Source: Janthinobacterium sp. 64 (GTDB taxonomy: Bacteria > Pseudomonadota > Gammaproteobacteria > Burkholderiales > Burkholderiaceae_D). Taken from it: a DNA stretch of 64,000 nucleotides. Shown here in pieces: positions 61,460 through 64,000 of this stretch; positions within the stretch are counted from its first letter, which is position 1, and every line of letters begins with the position of its first letter. Location of the stretch: NCBI RefSeq assembly GCF_002813325.1, contig NZ_PHUG01000002.1, forward strand, positions 124,001 through 188,000, given 5' to 3'. The position numbers were made by a program, and so were the translations under genes. The notes beneath the pieces are model-generated. The model saw only the letters and a list, made by a program, of their open reading frames with translations. It was not told where the DNA came from and did no database searches.

Positions 61460-64000
61460 CTATTTCAACGGCACTTCCACACCAAACATGACTGATTGGG
61501 TACGCCCGCTATCGATATTCAGATTGCTGTTGTAGTCCAGAGTCAGTGTCGTGCCGTTCGACAGCAGCAGCTTGACGCCCAGCCCCGCCGTCCAGTTGCC
61601 TGTCTGCTGCGGCAGTGTGCGGATCACATACACGGGGCCGTCCGCCGACAGGTCGGCATACGCCAGGCGTGCATCGTCGGCGCCCTGGAACTGGTGGCGG
61701 TACTCCAGCCGCGCACGCGGGAACCATGTACCCAGACCGCCGACATAGATGCCCTCGGCCCGCACGCCCAGCGCGCCGATGCGCGAACGTACGGTTTGCT
61801 TGAAGTAGCTCAGGGCATTGATGCCCGCCGCCGTCTCCGTGTACGGATCGAGCTTGGCAGACATCAGTTCCACGCGGCCGTATGGCGACCACATCCAGGT
61901 TTCCTGGCGCATCTCCATGCCGCCCACCAACGCGCCGAACACCTGCTTGCCGTCGCGTTCGCCGGTGGCAAAACCGCTGCCATCGGTCAGGTAACGCGAC
62001 GCATCGTATTGCAAGGTGCCGTAGCCGAGCACGCCATCGACAAAGACACCCTTGCTCGGGCGCAGGCTGCCATACACGGCCGCCACGGCGCTATCGGCCG
62101 TGCTGCGGCTGCCGTGCTGGCCCACGTCGCTGCGGTCATGGCTGAAACCGGCACCCACGCCCAAGGTCGCCAAGTCGCTGAGGCGGTAATCGCCGCCCAC
62201 GCTCACGCCATTGGTGCGGAAGCGGAAGCCCGTTTCGCGGCCATTCACATAGTGCTGGCCGAAGTCGACCGCGCCACCAAGCCAAAGGGACAGCGCCCGT
62301 TTCTGCGCATCCGGTTTTTGCGGCATGTCCGGCAAGGCGGCGGAGTCCGCCCCGATGCCGCTTCCTGCTGCACCTGGCTGCTGCTTGTCCGTTTGCAGGA
62401 TGGTGCGATGCTCTTGTTTACGGGGATTCCTGCCGAAAGCACGGTCCGCTTCCTGCTCCTGCCAGCGCGCCAGCGCCGCCGTCGGATTGCCGCTGTCGTT
62501 CGGCGGCGTCAGGCTCAGGCCAAAGCTTGACCTTCCCCAGCCGTCTCCATGCAGGCTTTCCAGGCGCTGCGTGAAGTTCGACAGCTGCGCGCTGGCGAAT
62601 CGCCGCGCCGCATCGGCTTGCGCCGCCTGCAGGCCGATCACTTCCGGATCGAGCGACGGATCGCGCCGCGCCGTTACGGTCACATTGACCACGCCCGGCT
62701 TCGACGTGGCATAGGCATTGCTCAGGGTGTAGCTGACGACGGCCGCGCCGGCAAACTTGCCCGACGCCGCAAAGCTCAGCTGGTACGACGGCTTGCCGGC
62801 CGTGCCGACATCGCGCACCACAGCCTTGCCCGCTTCCGCCGGCGTGACGCTGAGCACATTGGCCGCCGTGAACGGACCACCCGTGGCGCCCGCCGCCAGG
62901 TCGATATTGACCGTCAGACCGGCCACCACCGTAGCACTCTGGCTGGCCACCTGCGGCATCGGATTGACGCTGATCGTCGACTTCACCGGAAGCGACGTGC
63001 CGAACACGTTCGACAAGGTATAGCCGATGCTGATGTCGCCGCTGGTGTCGATACCCGGCGTGTAAAGGATATCCATGCCGCTGACTGCTGCCGTGCCGCT
63101 GGCCGGCTGCGTGGTGATGGACACCGCCGTGAACGGGCCACCAGTGGCGCCTTCCGTTACATGCAGGGTCACCGGCGTACCGGCCAATACCGTCGCCGTC
63201 TTGGCGACGGGCACGGGCACTGGTTGCGGCGCCACCGTCACGCTGACCGTGGCGGGTGCCGATGTGCCGCCCGGGCCCGTGACCGTGTAGCTGAAGGCGT
63301 CAGGGCCAAAGTAGTCGGCATTCGGCACATACGTCACCTTGAAACTCGCGCCTACGGCACGCGCAATGCGCGCCAATGCCCCCGTCGACACCACCGTGAC
63401 GCGCCCGTGCTTCGGCGGCGTGACGATGGTGACGTCCGTGATCGGACTGCCATCGGTGGAAGCGATGTTCAGACTCACTTGCTGGTTGGCTGCGGTGGCG
63501 GTCGCGTCATTGGCAACGGCCGGCGGTGCCTGACCGATCAGCAGTGTCAACGACTGCCGCACGGCGAACTGATGCACATCCGTGGCTTGTATGCTGAATG
63601 GGAAACTGCCCGCCGCTGTCGGCGTGCCACTGACGATGCCGGTTGCGGCATCGAGCGCCAGGCCAGCGGGCAAGGCGCCGCTGCTTACAGCATACGCATA
63701 CGGCGCGACACCGCCGGCCGCCGTGAACTGCTGGCGATAGGCGTCACCTGCACGGATGCTGCCCAGGCTGGACGGCGTGAGCGTCAAGGTTGGTGCGGCC
63801 ACCGCCAGCGTGTAGTTTTTGCTGACGCTGAACGGTGCCCCAAGGCCTGTGCTGCTATCCGTGACCTTGATGCTGAACGAGAAACTACCGGCCACGTTCG
63901 TCGTGCCGGACAGCGCTCCGGTGAGCATGTCGAGTACCAGACCGGGCGGCAAATTGCCGCTCACCTCAAAATGGTAGGGCGTGGTGCCCCCCGTCGCAGT
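61460..64000 (-). CDS. Autotransporter with Ig-like repeats (partial, runs off right edge)
   Basis: At least 846 residues; the frame stays open to base 64000, so the true start lies outside. The visible passenger has putative-Ig (He_PIG) repeats (LPPGLVLDMLTGALSGT and LPAGLALDAATGIVSGTPTA) and then bacterial cadherin/Big_9-like repeats (e.g. DYFGPDAFSYTVTGPGG). The C-terminal ~280 residues are an autotransporter beta-barrel (LGVGAGFSHDRSDVGQHGSR, GALGVRAEGIYVGG), ending MFGVEVPLK instead of the usual terminal Phe. It is surface exposed, probably adhesive. High GC, like a chromosomal gene. Confidence 0.88.
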   Translation of the reverse strand, partial: TATGGTTPYHFEVSGNLPPGLVLDMLTGALSGTTNVAGSFSFSIKVTDSSTGLGAPFSVSKNYTLAVAAPTLTLTPSSLGSIRAGDAYRQQFTAAGGVAPYAYAVSSGALPAGLALDAATGIVSGTPTAAGSFPFSIQATDVHQFAVRQSLTLLIGQAPPAVANDATATAANQQVSLNIASTDGSPITDVTIVTPPKHGRVTVVSTGALARIARAVGASFKVTYVPNADYFGPDAFSYTVTGPGGTSAPATVSVTVAPQPVPVPVAKTATVLAGTPVTLHVTEGATGGPFTAVSITTQPASGTAAVSGMDILYTPGIDTSGDISIGYTLSNVFGTSLPVKSTISVNPMPQVASQSATVVAGLTVNIDLAAGATGGPFTAANVLSVTPAEAGKAVVRDVGTAGKPSYQLSFAASGKFAGAAVVSYTLSNAYATSKPGVVNVTVTARRDPSLDPEVIGLQAAQADAARRFASAQLSNFTQRLESLHGDGWGRSSFGLSLTPPNDSGNPTAALARWQEQEADRAFGRNPRKQEHRTILQTDKQQPGAAGSGIGADSAALPDMPQKPDAQKRALSLWLGGAVDFGQHYVNGRETGFRFRTNGVSVGGDYRLSDLATLGVGAGFSHDRSDVGQHGSRSTADSAVAAVYGSLRPSKGVFVDGVLGYGTLQYDASRYLTDGSGFATGERDGKQVFGALVGGMEMRQETWMWSPYGRVELMSAKLDPYTETAAGINALSYFKQTVRSRIGALGVRAEGIYVGGLGTWFPRARLEYRHQFQGADDARLAYADLSADGPVYVIRTLPQQTGNWTAGLGVKLLLSNGTTLTLDYNSNLNIDSGRTQSVMFGVEVPLK

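Noticed and set aside
61496..62530. 344-codon plus-strand frame under the autotransporter barrel
   Set aside because: Antisense to a convincing beta-barrel; composition is Ala/Arg/His without motif.

Overview
The window looks like part of a mobile element, either an integrative conjugative element or a conjugative plasmid, from a Gram-negative bacterium. Several things point that way: a complete F-type (MPF-F) mating-pair-formation gene set, lipoproteins, an OmpA-like protein, and a type V autotransporter with Ig-like repeats at the right edge. GC-rich tra genes and the protein style suggest Betaproteobacteria (Burkholderiales, perhaps Oxalobacteraceae). That assignment is inference. No rRNA, tRNA or CRISPR array was recognised.

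Left part (1-38 kb): a dense defence-type accessory island scarred by insertion sequences. From left to right it carries the following. (1) A very long minus-strand frame that runs off the left edge (1-3130, more than 1043 codons, helical with what looks like the start of a CHAT protease domain). (2) A Gabija-like pair: OLD-type ATPase/TOPRIM nuclease plus UvrD-like helicase. (3) A DUF3606 gene and a graveyard of IS6, IS605-tnpB and IS5 remnants. (4) Two ComEC-like metallo-beta-lactamase-fold proteins and a patatin-like phospholipase. (5) An Avs-like STAND ATPase with an N-terminal nuclease-like domain and a C-terminal SEC-C zinc motif, followed by an HExxH protein whose end is overwritten by an IS66 fragment. 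(6) A 1276-residue SIR2 protein of the defence-associated sirtuin type. (7) A PUA/EVE-like plus HNH nuclease. (8) A nuclease-Fic gene cut in two by an intact IS5-family element with a CTAG duplication. (9) A 1403-residue DUF4365-type nuclease/TPR protein. (10) A second Gabija-like pair with the same 8-nt gene overlap as the first. (11) An intact TnpB gene surrounded by partial copies of itself.

Right part (38-61 kb): an S49 peptidase, two small envelope proteins, then the minus-strand tra operon. In transcription order this is pilin, traL, traE, traK, traB, dsbC-like, traV, traC, trbI, S26 peptidase, hypothetical, traW, traU, trbC, traN, hypothetical, traF, traH, traG. Upstream of the pilin gene lie an OmpA-like lipoprotein and a lytic transglycosylase. 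A small inner-membrane protein converges on the 3' end of traG and is a candidate entry-exclusion gene. The autotransporter at 61.5-64 kb is probably outside the transfer module.

How it fits together: the tra operon builds the pilus and channel, and the island carries many unrelated predicted abortive-infection or nuclease modules. At least five are OLD, STAND, SIR2, patatin or HNH types, and several are truncated or interrupted. This suggests repeated gain and decay of defence cargo next to a conserved transfer module. Functions are inferred from motifs read by eye. No database search was possible.
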